A stretch of DNA of 64,000 nt, from the NCBI RefSeq assembly GCF_000374165.1, contig NZ_KB893739.1, positions 177,363 through 241,362 of the forward strand. The letters are read 5' to 3'. The position numbers and the translations under genes are program-made. Shown one piece after another: positions 36,176 to 46,221 of the stretch. The notes below the pieces were generated by a model that searched no databases, was not told where the DNA came from, and worked only from the letters and a program-made list of their open reading frames with translations. The stretch comes from Parafrankia elaeagni (GTDB taxonomy: Bacteria; Actinomycetota; Actinomycetes; Frankiales; Frankiaceae). Numbering within the stretch: the first letter of the stretch is position 1; each line of letters begins with the position of its first letter.

Positions 36176-36502
36176 GTCCCTCACATCGTCCACCCGGGAT
36201 CCCCGGTTCTGGTTCGCCGCCGACTGTGTCCAACCGGTCTGACTGCTGTCACACCCCTGCATCCGCAACACCGAGCCCCCGCTCCGCCGCCGTTCGTCCG
36301 CTGATCTCCTGCTTTGATGGTGCCATGCGACCCGGTTCCGTCGCCTGAGCCGCATTCGGCCTTCCTGTGGCTCTGTGTCGCATCTTCCCTCCGCAGTATG
36401 ACGCCTCTCACACCCTCCCTTTTCGGTCGGTCTTCAGGGACCGTCAACGCAGGGAGGGAGGACGTCGTCCAGCAGTCACCGCGCCGAACCGGAGCACAGG
36501 AC

Positions 36503-36610
36503 ATGACAGGGAACAGGCAGGTCGCCGGCCCCGCCGGCAACGTCGACAAGAAACGGCTTGATTTCTCCAAAGAAGCTGAATCATTTCTCGCCCTGGCGAG
36601 GCGGAAGTGA
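36503..36610 (+). CDS. Small hypothetical protein (35 aa)
   Basis: ATG at 36503 to the stop at 36608-36610. The peptide ends D-F-S-K-E-A-E-S-F-L-A-L-A-R-R-K. Its stop overlaps the GTG start of the next gene, so the two are coupled. The frame stays open to 36314 but the upstream codons look non-coding. Confidence 0.4.
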   Translation: MTGNRQVAGPAGNVDKKRLDFSKEAESFLALARRK

Positions 36611-36846
36611 CCACGCCGAGCCCACTTCATCCGCCGTCCGAGGAAAGCTGGAGCGAGGCCCGACACGACCCACGGGTGAGATGGTCGACGCCGGTCGCCT
36701 ACGCGGTCGTTCTGCTCGACGAGGCGGGCGCTCCCACATCCGTGGTGGGAACCTTCCCCGGGCCGATGTCGGCGGAGATGTACGGGCGGATCGTCGGAAA
36801 CGATTTCCGGGTCGTCCGCGTGACACCGGCGGGCGCGCCGCTGTGA
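36607..36846 (+). CDS. Small hypothetical protein (79 aa)
   Basis: GTG at 36607. The segment T-P-V-A-Y-A-V-V-L-L-D-E-A-G and M-Y-G-R-I-V-G-N-D-F-R-V-V-R-V are alternating beta strands of a compact domain. The stop at 36844-36846 overlaps the next start. Family not recognised. Divergent from the XRE regulator, with which it may form a regulator-partner pair. Confidence 0.55.
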   Translation: MTTPSPLHPPSEESWSEARHDPRVRWSTPVAYAVVLLDEAGAPTSVVGTFPGPMSAEMYGRIVGNDFRVVRVTPAGAPL

Positions 36847-37172
36847 GCCGCCGCGACCTGTGCCACTCCTACCAGGCAGGACGGCTACGTGGCCTGTCCG
36901 ACCCGCGCGTGACCCGGGGTGAGGTCGGGCGGAGCCCGGCCCGGCGGAACCGGGCGAGAGGCCGGGTGGCCCACCCCGGCGAGGTGCGCTGCGCCCGGAC
37001 GGGGCCTGACGCCATGCCCGACCTCTCGGGCCACGACAGAGGCCACAACCACGGCTGCCGCTCGGACATCGACGCGGCCACTCACCTGAGTGCCGACGCC
37101 GACGCCGAGCGAGACGGCACCGGGACGCGCGACAGCGACCAGCCCGACGCCAGGAAGCACGGCGCCGAGTGA
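36843..37172 (+). CDS. Small hypothetical protein (109 aa)
   Basis: GTG at 36843 overlapping the preceding stop. About 90 percent of third positions are G or C over the whole length, as expected for a real gene here. The protein is hydrophilic with scattered Cys/His (C-H, H-D-R-G-H-N-H-G-C) and an acidic Ala/Asp-rich C-terminus. Family not recognised. Confidence 0.5.
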   Translation: MSRRDLCHSYQAGRLRGLSDPRVTRGEVGRSPARRNRARGRVAHPGEVRCARTGPDAMPDLSGHDRGHNHGCRSDIDAATHLSADADAERDGTGTRDSDQPDARKHGAE

Positions 37173-37334
37173 CGCGACACCGAGCCGGGCCGGGTGCCGC
37201 GCCCCGGCCCCGGCGCCGGCCCGGCCCGTCATGACCGCGACCGGCGCCAGCCGCGGGTAAGCCCCCACGGCGATGGCATGCGGCACGACGGAACCGATGT
37301 CGTCCGACCGGCCGCCGGGTTTCGGGGCACGAAA

Positions 37335-37354
37335 CCCGGCGCGGCGACGCCGGG
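37335..37354 (-). terminator. Terminator of the luciferase-like gene
   Basis: CCCGGCG (37335-37341) and CGCCGGG (37348-37354) form a stem; in the minus direction it is followed by TTTCGT, just after the stop at 37362. Confidence 0.65.
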
Positions 37355-37361
37355 AGAACTT

Positions 37362-38333
37362 CTAGGAGAACTTCGGCAGAACCTCACGCTCGAAAAGGCG
37401 CAGGCTCGACCAGGCGGCTTCCGGCGGTATACCGCCGCAGAGCGGATGGAACTGCACGAAGGGGAACGGCGCCTCCTTCTGTTCGGCTACCAGCTGGTCA
37501 GGAGTGAGCACCCGGTACTGCCCGCTGGCACGCAGCTGCTCCAGCCCGGACTTCGAGTGGAAGGGCGAGGCGACGTTGTTCTCGGCCTGCCAGGCGCCGT
37601 ACGCGTTCGTCTCATGGAAGAAGTACGGCGCCATCTGCTGCCAGCCGTCCTCCGGATCCTCGGCCAGCGCCACCACCTTGTTCATCCCGACCGGAGACGT
37701 ACCAGGATCCGGACGGCCGAGTTTCTGGACCTCGTCGCGGTAGAACTCCCAGATCTCCGGAAGCGCCGGGATGAAACCGTCGGCGATACGCGCGGCGCGG
37801 CGGGCCGCCGCCTCACTGCTGCCACCGAGCAGGAGGGACGGGCCGCCGGGGCGGTGCGGCGAGGGCGTGACGTGGACGGTCCGGCCGCGGTGCTCGAACG
37901 GCTCCCCGCTGAAGGCAGCCTTCAGCGTTTTGATCGTCTCTGTCACACGCTTCGCGCGCTCGTTCATCGGAACGTCGTACATCGCGAACTCCTCGCGGAC
38001 GTACCCCGCTCCGACAATGAGGTCCACCCGGCCCTTGCTGATGTTGTCGAGAACAATCAGGTCCTCGGCGAGCCGCAGCGGGTCGTAGAAGGGCGCGATC
38101 AGTGCCGCGACGAGGAAGCGGACGTTCTTCGTGCGGGCGGCCATCGCGGCGAGCATCGGGATCGGGCTCGGGAGATAGCCGTCCGGCGAGGAGTGGTGCT
38201 CCGAGACCGCGATGGTCACGCAGCCGAGCTGGTCTGCCCACTCGGCCATGTCAAGGGCCGCCGCGTAACGGTCGGCCATGGATGTACCGGCTAGATCCGG
38301 ATTACGGAAGTCAAAGCGTAAGGCGAACAGCAC
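37362..38333 (-). CDS. LLM-class flavin-dependent oxidoreductase
   Basis: 323 residues with the bacterial-luciferase TIM barrel: A-V-S-E-H-H-S-S-P-D-G-Y, L-D-N-I-S-K-G-R-V-D-L-I-V-G-A-G and P-S-L-L-L-G-G-S-S are the usual strands. Such enzymes use FMN or F420. The substrate is not evident. The gene runs alone. Confidence 0.9.
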   Translation of the reverse strand: MLFALRFDFRNPDLAGTSMADRYAAALDMAEWADQLGCVTIAVSEHHSSPDGYLPSPIPMLAAMAARTKNVRFLVAALIAPFYDPLRLAEDLIVLDNISKGRVDLIVGAGYVREEFAMYDVPMNERAKRVTETIKTLKAAFSGEPFEHRGRTVHVTPSPHRPGGPSLLLGGSSEAAARRAARIADGFIPALPEIWEFYRDEVQKLGRPDPGTSPVGMNKVVALAEDPEDGWQQMAPYFFHETNAYGAWQAENNVASPFHSKSGLEQLRASGQYRVLTPDQLVAEQKEAPFPFVQFHPLCGGIPPEAAWSSLRLFEREVLPKFS

Positions 38334-38482
38334 GGCCGGAGACTAACAGGAATCAGGTCCACACGATTGAAGATCACCGGACCGCAGCAGCAGCTCAACC
38401 GTGCCGTGGCGGATCGGCCCGCCAGCCACCCGCAGCCGCCCGCAGCCGGCGCCGCCTGGCGTCACAGCGCTACCCTGCCGGC

Positions 38483-39142
38483 ATGACCGGCCACCTTCCC
38501 GGCGTCGCCGGATCCGGGCCGCCCCGTCCCGGCCCAGGTGCCGGGCCACGCAGCGGCCCACGCACCGGCGCCCGGGTCGTCGCGGCCGTGCTCGCGGCGG
38601 GCAGCGGCAGCCGGATGGGCACGCCCAAGGCGGAGCTGCGGATCGGCGGCGCGCGGTTGGTGGACCGGGCCGTCGAGGCAGCCCGGGACGCAGGTTGCGC
38701 ACGGATCATCGCGGTCGTCCGCGCCGGGACGGCGGTGCCGGGCGCCGAGTGCGTCGTGAACCCGGCCCCCGAGCGCGGGCTGCGCAGCTCCCTCGCCCTG
38801 GCGCTGGAACTCGCCGCCGCCACCGACCCCCACCCGCCCCCGTTCGACGCGATCGCCCTCCTCCTGGTCGACATGCCCGGCGTCAGCGGCGACGCGATCC
38901 GTGCCGTCGCCGCCGCCTGGCGGCCCGGCCGCATCGCCATCGGCCGGTATGGCGACCGCCGCGGCCACCCGATCGTCATGGCATCGGACCAGTGGCACGC
39001 GGCCATCGCCCTCGCCAGCCCTGACGAGGGTGCCCGCCGCTTCCTCGACGCCCACACCGACCTGGTCGACGCCGTACCCGTCCGCGGTGACCCAGCCGAC
39101 CTGGACACCCCCGACGATCTCGCCCGTTGGACGTCCGTATGA
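38483..39142 (+). CDS. MobA/MocA-like nucleotidyltransferase
   Basis: 219 residues from ATG at 38483. The signature L-A-A-G-S-G-S-R-M-G-T-P-K-A and the later L-L-L-V-D-M-P-G and R-G-H-P-I-V-M match MobA/MocA enzymes that attach CMP or GMP to molybdopterin. The first 30 residues are an unstructured Pro/Gly segment. A MoaD-like gene exists at 16.5 kb, but no other molybdenum-cofactor gene is near this one. Confidence 0.85.
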   Translation: MTGHLPGVAGSGPPRPGPGAGPRSGPRTGARVVAAVLAAGSGSRMGTPKAELRIGGARLVDRAVEAARDAGCARIIAVVRAGTAVPGAECVVNPAPERGLRSSLALALELAAATDPHPPPFDAIALLLVDMPGVSGDAIRAVAAAWRPGRIAIGRYGDRRGHPIVMASDQWHAAIALASPDEGARRFLDAHTDLVDAVPVRGDPADLDTPDDLARWTSV

Positions 39143-39523
39143 GGCGCGAAAGTGATGGCTGCCTGTCACCACGTCCTTCCGCCACCGTGCCACCGCCGTC
39201 CCGGGCCTCGGAGAACGGGTTGTGACAGGGGTTTCCCTTGTCGGGGAGGCGGGGTCGCCCGCTGGCCTGCCAGCGTCTGCTGGGGCGGCCTGGGCCCGAG
39301 GGCCGGCCGACTCGGACCGGCCTCTTCCAGGGATCCGCGACGAGCCCCGTCACGCTTTCTCCAAGCTGTCGAGACTGAACTGGTACCCAGGGCCGGAATG
39401 CACCACCACATGAGGTCGGCCGCCGTCTCCGGGTAAGCCGACGTTGGTTTCAGGTAGGCCGGCGTTGGTTTCGGGTAGGCCGACGTTGGTTTCGGAGCCT
39501 CGGATCTGAGACGGCACGGCGTC
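39143..39523. other. Gap with a triple 21-bp repeat
   Basis: 381 bp without a gene. It holds the 39434-39496 tandem repeat and a short hairpin at 39507-39528 that overlaps the next gene's stop. Confidence 0.6.
39434..39496. repeat. Three 21-bp tandem repeats
   Basis: Three near-identical units (39434-39454, 39455-39475, 39476-39496), each containing GACGTTGGTTTC or GGCGTTGGTTTC. Confidence 0.85.
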
Positions 39524-40576
39524 TCAGGTGGCCGGCGCGGTCATGGCTCCGTTGACCGCCATGGGGGAGCCGGTCTTGTCAGCGAATCCGATGAAGCAGG
39601 TCGTGCGGCGACTTCCCGCACGCCAGCTCTCCGGCGCGATCGGGTTCCACTGCGGCTCCACAAGTGCGTCGCCGAAACGGCCGATCTTCAGGTAGGGCTC
39701 GACGAGGTCGGCGCACTGCGTTCCGAGCACCTCGTCGAGCCATGCGTCGGACGGCACCGAGCCGTCCGGGGTCTCCGGCGCGCTCACGGCTCCCATGCTC
39801 TGCGTGTGATGAGGCGTGTCGCAGGGAACCTCGACGAGCCTGCCTTCGTCGGTCTGACGAAAACAGGTTCCGGCCGTGTGTATGACGGCCTGGTCAGCGC
39901 CACGGGCACTGCCTTCGAACGGCCGGAACGCAGGCGGATCGAACTCGATCATACCGGCGGTGATGCCGCAGGTGATCGCACGCTGACCGATATCCCAGCC
40001 GGGTTCCTGAGGCCGGATCAGTCCGGCGGAGAAGCGCCCGGCGGGGTCGAGCGGGTGACCCAGAAATTTTTCGATCATGGGCAGGCAGTACTGCTGCGTG
40101 AGGGCATCCCACTGCTCGGGAGTGGGATAGGCGCCGGCCCTCACGTCATCCGGCCGGATATCGGTGTCGCCGACCGCCTCGAAGTAGTGGACACCCGCGC
40201 AGGGAACGACCTGGGTCGAGGTCGAGTCGACGTGCTGCCGCCAGGAGTAGCACCGGCCAGGCTGGTAGTCCTCCTGCGGGAACTCGACGACTGCGCCGGT
40301 GCTCGGAGAGGCCGTCCTCGACGGCCCGGCAGGGTCGGCAGGGTCGGCGGCTCCCGAAACGGGCTGCTCCGAGTCGCCGGACCCGTCGTCCGCGGCGCGC
40401 TCGCCGAGCAGCGCGACCAGCCCGTAGATCACGGCGGCGAGAAGGACGGCGTTGATCGCGACGGTCGTGAGGTGATCACGCCACTCGGCCGCCCGCATCC
40501 GTGCGAGCCGCCGGCCGAGCCGGGGCACCCGCCTGCCTGCGCGAGTGAACCTGTTGCGGTTGTTGCTTCCGGGCAC
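39524..40576 (-). CDS. Septum-formation-family membrane protein
   Basis: 350 residues from GTG at 40576, chosen for AAGGAG 8 bases upstream. A basic N-terminus (R-A-G-R-R-V-P-R-L-G-R-R-L) precedes one transmembrane helix (A-V-I-Y-G-L-V-A-L-L). The extracytoplasmic part carries two copies of the C-F/Y-x..V-P-C-x-x-x-H motif (C-Y-S-W, V-P-C-A-G-V-H; C-F-R-Q, V-P-C-D-T-P-H), each marking a septum-formation domain. An envelope role at division is inferred from family naming only. Confidence 0.82.
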   Translation of the reverse strand: MPGSNNRNRFTRAGRRVPRLGRRLARMRAAEWRDHLTTVAINAVLLAAVIYGLVALLGERAADDGSGDSEQPVSGAADPADPAGPSRTASPSTGAVVEFPQEDYQPGRCYSWRQHVDSTSTQVVPCAGVHYFEAVGDTDIRPDDVRAGAYPTPEQWDALTQQYCLPMIEKFLGHPLDPAGRFSAGLIRPQEPGWDIGQRAITCGITAGMIEFDPPAFRPFEGSARGADQAVIHTAGTCFRQTDEGRLVEVPCDTPHHTQSMGAVSAPETPDGSVPSDAWLDEVLGTQCADLVEPYLKIGRFGDALVEPQWNPIAPESWRAGSRRTTCFIGFADKTGSPMAVNGAMTAPAT

Positions 40577-41375
40577 GCCGGTTACTCCTTCGGACACACA
40601 GAATCGGAATACGTCCCAACTGGTCACGGACGCCCACAACAATCCGGACACTCGACTCGATTTTCACACAACGCGACGAGTCGGCTACCAAGAAATGCGC
40701 AGCTGGCTACCTTATGGCGAACTGCAAAGAAATTCCCAATTCGGCAGGCAGTCACGGTCGTCCGCACCGGAACGGCGAGGTGGCCAACCGGTTCGTGATG
40801 GCGCCCCTGACCCGCCAGTTCTCACCGGGCTGGCCTCGACGCGCCGCTCACTTCGCTCACCGCCGCCGGGATCACCGCGCTCCACGTCTCGAGCCGCTGT
40901 TACTGGCTGCCCGCGTTCGACGGCTCACCGCGCACTCCTGCCGGCTGGGCCAGGCATCTCCCGGTCTTCCCACGATCACGATCGGCTCGGTCGGGGTGCC
41001 GACGGCCTTCCGCGGTGACGACGAGGCCGCGGCGCCGTCGCCACCTGAGCGGGACCACCGGTTGGATCAGGCCGCTCGCTTTGAGGGGGGACTGCGGGTT
41101 CGCGAGTCGCGGACGTCCCCGTGCCCTACAGCCGCGGGAGCGCGGTGCTGACGGGGTGCAGCCGTCGAGGGCGGCTTTCTGCTGCTGACGCCCAGCCGGT
41201 CGGCATGATCGCGTACATGCTCAACAGCGCCCGCCGGCGGGCCGCCGCGGCCATCTCCCGGCATTGTGGATGGTCGCCGACGTGACGTGAGGGCCACCAG
41301 CTCGCATCTCAGCGGGCGTAAGAGGAGTGTCTGGTCGGCGGCCCGTCCGACGTGGACGGGCCCGACCGCGAAGGG
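40577..41375. other. Non-coding stretch with pseudogene before tRNA-Ser
   Basis: About 800 bp. The promoter region of the septum gene lies in 40580-40720. The old-yellow-enzyme remnant occupies about 40780-41060. Nothing else is recognisable up to the tRNA. Confidence 0.6.
40780..41060 (+). pseudogene. Old-yellow-enzyme (NADH:flavin oxidoreductase) remnant
   Basis: One frame gives N-R-F-V-M-A-P-L-T-R-Q, the family N-terminus. The next frame gives L-T-A-A-G-I-T-A-L-H-V-S-S-R-C-Y-W-L-P-A-F, then G-W-A-R-H-L. A further shift gives P-T-I-T-I-G-S-V-G-V-P. These are OYE landmarks that should be about 250, then a few, residues apart, so a large internal deletion and at least one frameshift are present. 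Confidence 0.75.
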
Positions 41376-41465
41376 CGGAGGCTCGGGGATTTGAACCCCG
41401 GATGGGCTGTAGACCCAAACCGCATTAGCAGTGCGGCGCCATAGACCGGACTAGGCGAAGCCTCC
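41376..41465 (-). tRNA. tRNA-Ser (GCU)
   Basis: On the minus strand a 7-bp acceptor stem GGAGGCT/AGCCTCC closes a cloverleaf of 90 nt with a long variable arm. The anticodon loop is CTGCTAA (anticodon GCU), and the T loop is GTTCAAATC. CCA is not encoded. Confidence 0.95.
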
Positions 41466-41691
41466 TGAAGGTGCGTCCCAATCATAGCGCCCCGGCCAGC
41501 GGACCTGACCCCAGCCCTCCCGTGCCGAGCGCGACACACCTGGCCGAGGGCGGCCAGGGGCGGCCGTCGACCCACTCGCCTCGGGGCACGCCGGCCATCC
41601 TCGCTGGCCAACGGCAGTCTGCACGGTCGTCGGTCAGTGCCCGTTCCGGCCTCCACGGCGTGCCCCGACCGTGCTACGAGGCCACGCTGGG

Positions 41692-44085
41692 CTACGAGGC
41701 CACGCTGGCCTCGTTCGCCGTGAGGGCGACCAGGATCGCGGACGACACCTCGGCCCGCCGCTCGATGCTCAGCCTCGACGCCGACTGGCCCGTTCGGGTG
41801 GCGGGGCCTGTTCCGGTGACGAGATCCGGCCCTGCCGGTTGGCCCGCCGCGGTAGCCGGGTCCTCAATGTAGAAGGCGTCGACGACGTCCAGCCCGAGGG
41901 TGGCGACGATGGCGGTGCGGACGTCCAGGCCGACCTCTGCGAGCGCACGGGCGATCCGGTGCAGCACGCCCGCGCGGTCAGGGGCCCGCACCTCGACGAC
42001 GGTCACCGAGCCCGAGTCGTCGAAGATGACCTGCGGTGGGCCGGGTGTGTTCCTCCGGCGAGCCGCGGCATAGTCCTGTTCCCGTCCCGCGAGGCGCGCC
42101 GTGACGTCGAGGCCGCCGGTGAGGGCGCTGCGCAGGTCCTCCTGGAGGCGCCGCTGGTCCGGACGCTCCCCGTGCGGCGCGGCGACGGCCGCCTGGAGCA
42201 GGGAACGCCCGCCGGAGCTTCGGGCCGAGGCGCGGCGGACGTCCAGCCGGCTGAGCGCGAGCACGCCGGCGGTGGTGGCCAGGAGGCCGACCCGGTCGTC
42301 GGCGGTGACGACCACGATCTCGAACATGGCGTCGTCCGGGAGTGGGTTGACCTGCACCGTGAGGTCCCCCGGGAGGGCGAGCAGGGCGGCCTGGCGCTCG
42401 CTGAGCGCCGGCGGGCAGGGTGGTTCCCGGCCATCGAGCACAGCGGTGGCGCGGTGCACGAGATCGGAGACGAGGCGCGCCTTCCAGGCGTTCCAGGCGG
42501 TCGGGCCGGTGGCCTGCGCGTCGGCTTCGGTGAGCCGGTGCAGCAGCGTGAGGACGCGGACGCTGCCCGCCGCGGTGGCGACTGATTCGATCGTGACGGG
42601 GTCGTCGATGTCCCGCCGGGTGGCGGCCTCGGTGAGCAGCAGGTGGTGGCGGATCATCGCGAGGAGGACCTCGGTGTCCTCCGGGGGGAGGCCCAGCCGG
42701 GGTGCCAGCTCCCGCACGACCACGATGCCGGCGTCGGTGTGGTCTCCCGGGTATCCCTTGCCGATATCGTGCAGGAGGGCGCCGAGCAGCAGGAGGTCCG
42801 GGCGGTCGACGTCCCGGGTGTGGGTGGCGGCCCGCGCGGCGGCCTCGATCAGGTGCCGGTCGACGGTGTAGCGGTGGTAGGGATTGCGCTGCGGCCGGCT
42901 GCGCACCGCCGCCCACTCGGGGATCAGCCGGACGAGCAGCCCGACCTGGTCGAGGGACTCCAGCACCCCGATCGCCGCGTCACCGGTCGCCAGCAGGCTG
43001 ACCAGGTCGTCCCGCGCCGCCTCCGGCCACGGCACCGGCATCTGGGGTGCTTCCTGACCGAGCCGGTCGATCGCGTAGCGGCCGAACGGGATGCCGGTGC
43101 GCGCCGCGGCGGCCGCCGCGCGCAGTACGAGGCCGGGGTCACTGGCGGGGTCGGCGTCCCGGGCCAGCTGGATCTCCCCGTCCTGCTCGACGACGCCCTC
43201 GTCCAGCGGGCGGCGGACCGGTCTGCGCAGCCGCGCCCCGATCTTCGACCGCTGCGCCGACGCCACCCGGTACCACGTCGTGTCCCAGGTCCAGGAGATC
43301 GCGCGGCCCGCCTCGGCGACGGCCCGGGAGAGCGCGACGGAGTCCGGGTAGCCCAGTGCGGCGGCGATCGTCTCGCCGTCCTGGAGGAGAAGCCGATCCT
43401 GCCCGCGGCCCTGGCCGAGCCGGCGCACCTCCCCCCGGACGTCGAGCAGCACCCGGTAGGCCTCCCGCACCCGCTCCGGCGGTTCCTCGGCGACCCAGGC
43501 GGCGGCGAGCGCGTGCAGCGCGTGGACGTCACGCATGCCGCCCCGGGAGTCCTTCAGGTCCGGCTCGAGAAGGAAGGCGACCTCCCCGTTGCGGCGGGCG
43601 CGCTCCGCGACCGATGCGGCGAGCTCGGGCAGCCGGCGCGGCGCCCGGGACCGCCAGCGGGACCGAACCCGTTCGACAAGCTTCTCGGCGAGGGCCGCGT
43701 CACCGCGGACCAGGCGGGCGTCGAGCAGGCCCATCGCCGCCTTCAGATCGGAGTCGGCGACGGACACCGCCTCGTCGACGGTGCGAACGCTGTGGTCCAG
43801 GCCGACTCCGGCGTCCCACAGGGGGTACCAGATGGCGTCGGCGAGCGCCGAGATGTCCCGCCGGCGGCCATCGTGGAGGAGCACGAGGTCGAGGTCGCTG
43901 CCGAACGCGGGCTCGCACCTCCCGTAGCCGCCGACGGCGATCAGAGCGGTTCCGGGACCTGGTTCACCGACGAGCTCGGCGAGCGCGGCGTCGGCGAGGT
44001 CGGTCAGGCCGGCCCGCAGCGCCGGCCCGGTCACTCCGGGAAGGGCATCCGCGCGGCCCCGCAGGGCCTGGAGTCTCGCGTCCAC
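41692..44085 (-). CDS. glnD: Bifunctional PII uridylyltransferase/uridylyl-removing enzyme GlnD
   Basis: 797 residues from GTG at 44085, picked because codons upstream lose the GC-ending pattern. Nucleotidyltransferase motif G-G-Y-G-R-C-E-P-A-F-G-S-D-L-D, HD motif L-L-H-D-I-G-K-G, and two C-terminal ACT domains (V-V-T-A-D-D-R-V-G-L-L; V-V-E-V-R-A-P-D-R-A-G-V-L) are all present. It modifies PII proteins (UMP or, in actinobacteria, AMP) in response to nitrogen state. A strong terminator (44288-44315) separates it from glnK. Confidence 0.92.
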   Translation of the reverse strand: MDARLQALRGRADALPGVTGPALRAGLTDLADAALAELVGEPGPGTALIAVGGYGRCEPAFGSDLDLVLLHDGRRRDISALADAIWYPLWDAGVGLDHSVRTVDEAVSVADSDLKAAMGLLDARLVRGDAALAEKLVERVRSRWRSRAPRRLPELAASVAERARRNGEVAFLLEPDLKDSRGGMRDVHALHALAAAWVAEEPPERVREAYRVLLDVRGEVRRLGQGRGQDRLLLQDGETIAAALGYPDSVALSRAVAEAGRAISWTWDTTWYRVASAQRSKIGARLRRPVRRPLDEGVVEQDGEIQLARDADPASDPGLVLRAAAAAARTGIPFGRYAIDRLGQEAPQMPVPWPEAARDDLVSLLATGDAAIGVLESLDQVGLLVRLIPEWAAVRSRPQRNPYHRYTVDRHLIEAAARAATHTRDVDRPDLLLLGALLHDIGKGYPGDHTDAGIVVVRELAPRLGLPPEDTEVLLAMIRHHLLLTEAATRRDIDDPVTIESVATAAGSVRVLTLLHRLTEADAQATGPTAWNAWKARLVSDLVHRATAVLDGREPPCPPALSERQAALLALPGDLTVQVNPLPDDAMFEIVVVTADDRVGLLATTAGVLALSRLDVRRASARSSGGRSLLQAAVAAPHGERPDQRRLQEDLRSALTGGLDVTARLAGREQDYAAARRRNTPGPPQVIFDDSGSVTVVEVRAPDRAGVLHRIARALAEVGLDVRTAIVATLGLDVVDAFYIEDPATAAGQPAGPDLVTGTGPATRTGQSASRLSIERRAEVSSAILVALTANEASVAS

Positions 44086-44287
44086 CGGCCACCCCTGTCC
44101 GTTCTGGTCCTCTGGTCGCCCCCCGGCCCCCAGCCTGGCACTCCCGCACGCTTTCCGGCGCGCTGTCCGCAGATATGCAGCCGAGAACTCCCGGCTGAGA
44201 CCAGCCGAAGCCGATCCTGACGACAGGACCGTCGCCACGACCAGCGAACGGTCGGGCGCGGCCTCTGGTGACTGCGCCGAAACAAAA

Positions 44288-44315
44288 GGGGGCGCGCCGT
44301 GACAGGCGCGCCCCC
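44288..44315 (-). terminator. Rho-independent terminator after glnK
   Basis: Perfect 11-bp arms GGGGGCGCGCC and complement, with a 6-nt loop. In the minus direction the stem is followed by TTTTGTTT. It ends the amt-glnK transcript before glnD. Confidence 0.85.
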
Positions 44316-44332
44316 AGATTGTTTTCGACGGT

Positions 44333-45954
<1,622 letters not shown>

Positions 45955-46061
45955 GTCTCTCCTGTCATTCCCCCCGCGCCCACCGCGCGGACCTGCGCTA
46001 CCCGGTCCCCGGCCACGCTGCGCTCGTCCCGGACCCTCCGGCCGAAGGGTCGATAAGATCT

Positions 46062-46099
46062 GTTCCGTCCTAGTGTCTATCCTGTTTCCGACATGTGAA
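46062..46099 (-). promoter_or_regulatory. GlnR operator upstream of amtB
   Basis: On the minus strand the sequence reads TTCAC-N6-GAAAC-N6-GACAC-N6-GGAAC. This matches the four-half-site GlnR pattern gTnAC-n6-GaAAc twice with exact 6-nt spacings, one half-site (GAAAC at 46088-46084) being perfect. It lies 108-145 bp upstream of the amtB ATG, the right place for activation. Confidence 0.8.
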
Positions 46100-46221
46100 A
46101 TCGATTAATTGGGCGGTTCATGCGCGCCAGGCATGGGCTCCCAGTGGGCGTTCCGAGACCCTCCGTGTCGTTCGGCGTGCTTCCGTGACTGTACAACTGC
46201 ACAGAGTTACGGTGCGGCGTC

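Noticed and set aside
36885-37286. 133-codon frame on the minus strand
   Set aside because: Val/Ala/Gly low-complexity product; the plus-strand frame 36843-37172 has the better third-position pattern.
46185-46210. Imperfect inverted repeat GTGACTGT...ACAGAGTTAC near the NlpC gene
   Set aside because: It resembles a GlnR half-site, but the spacing is off by one base from the expected pattern; the site at 46062-46099 is far better.
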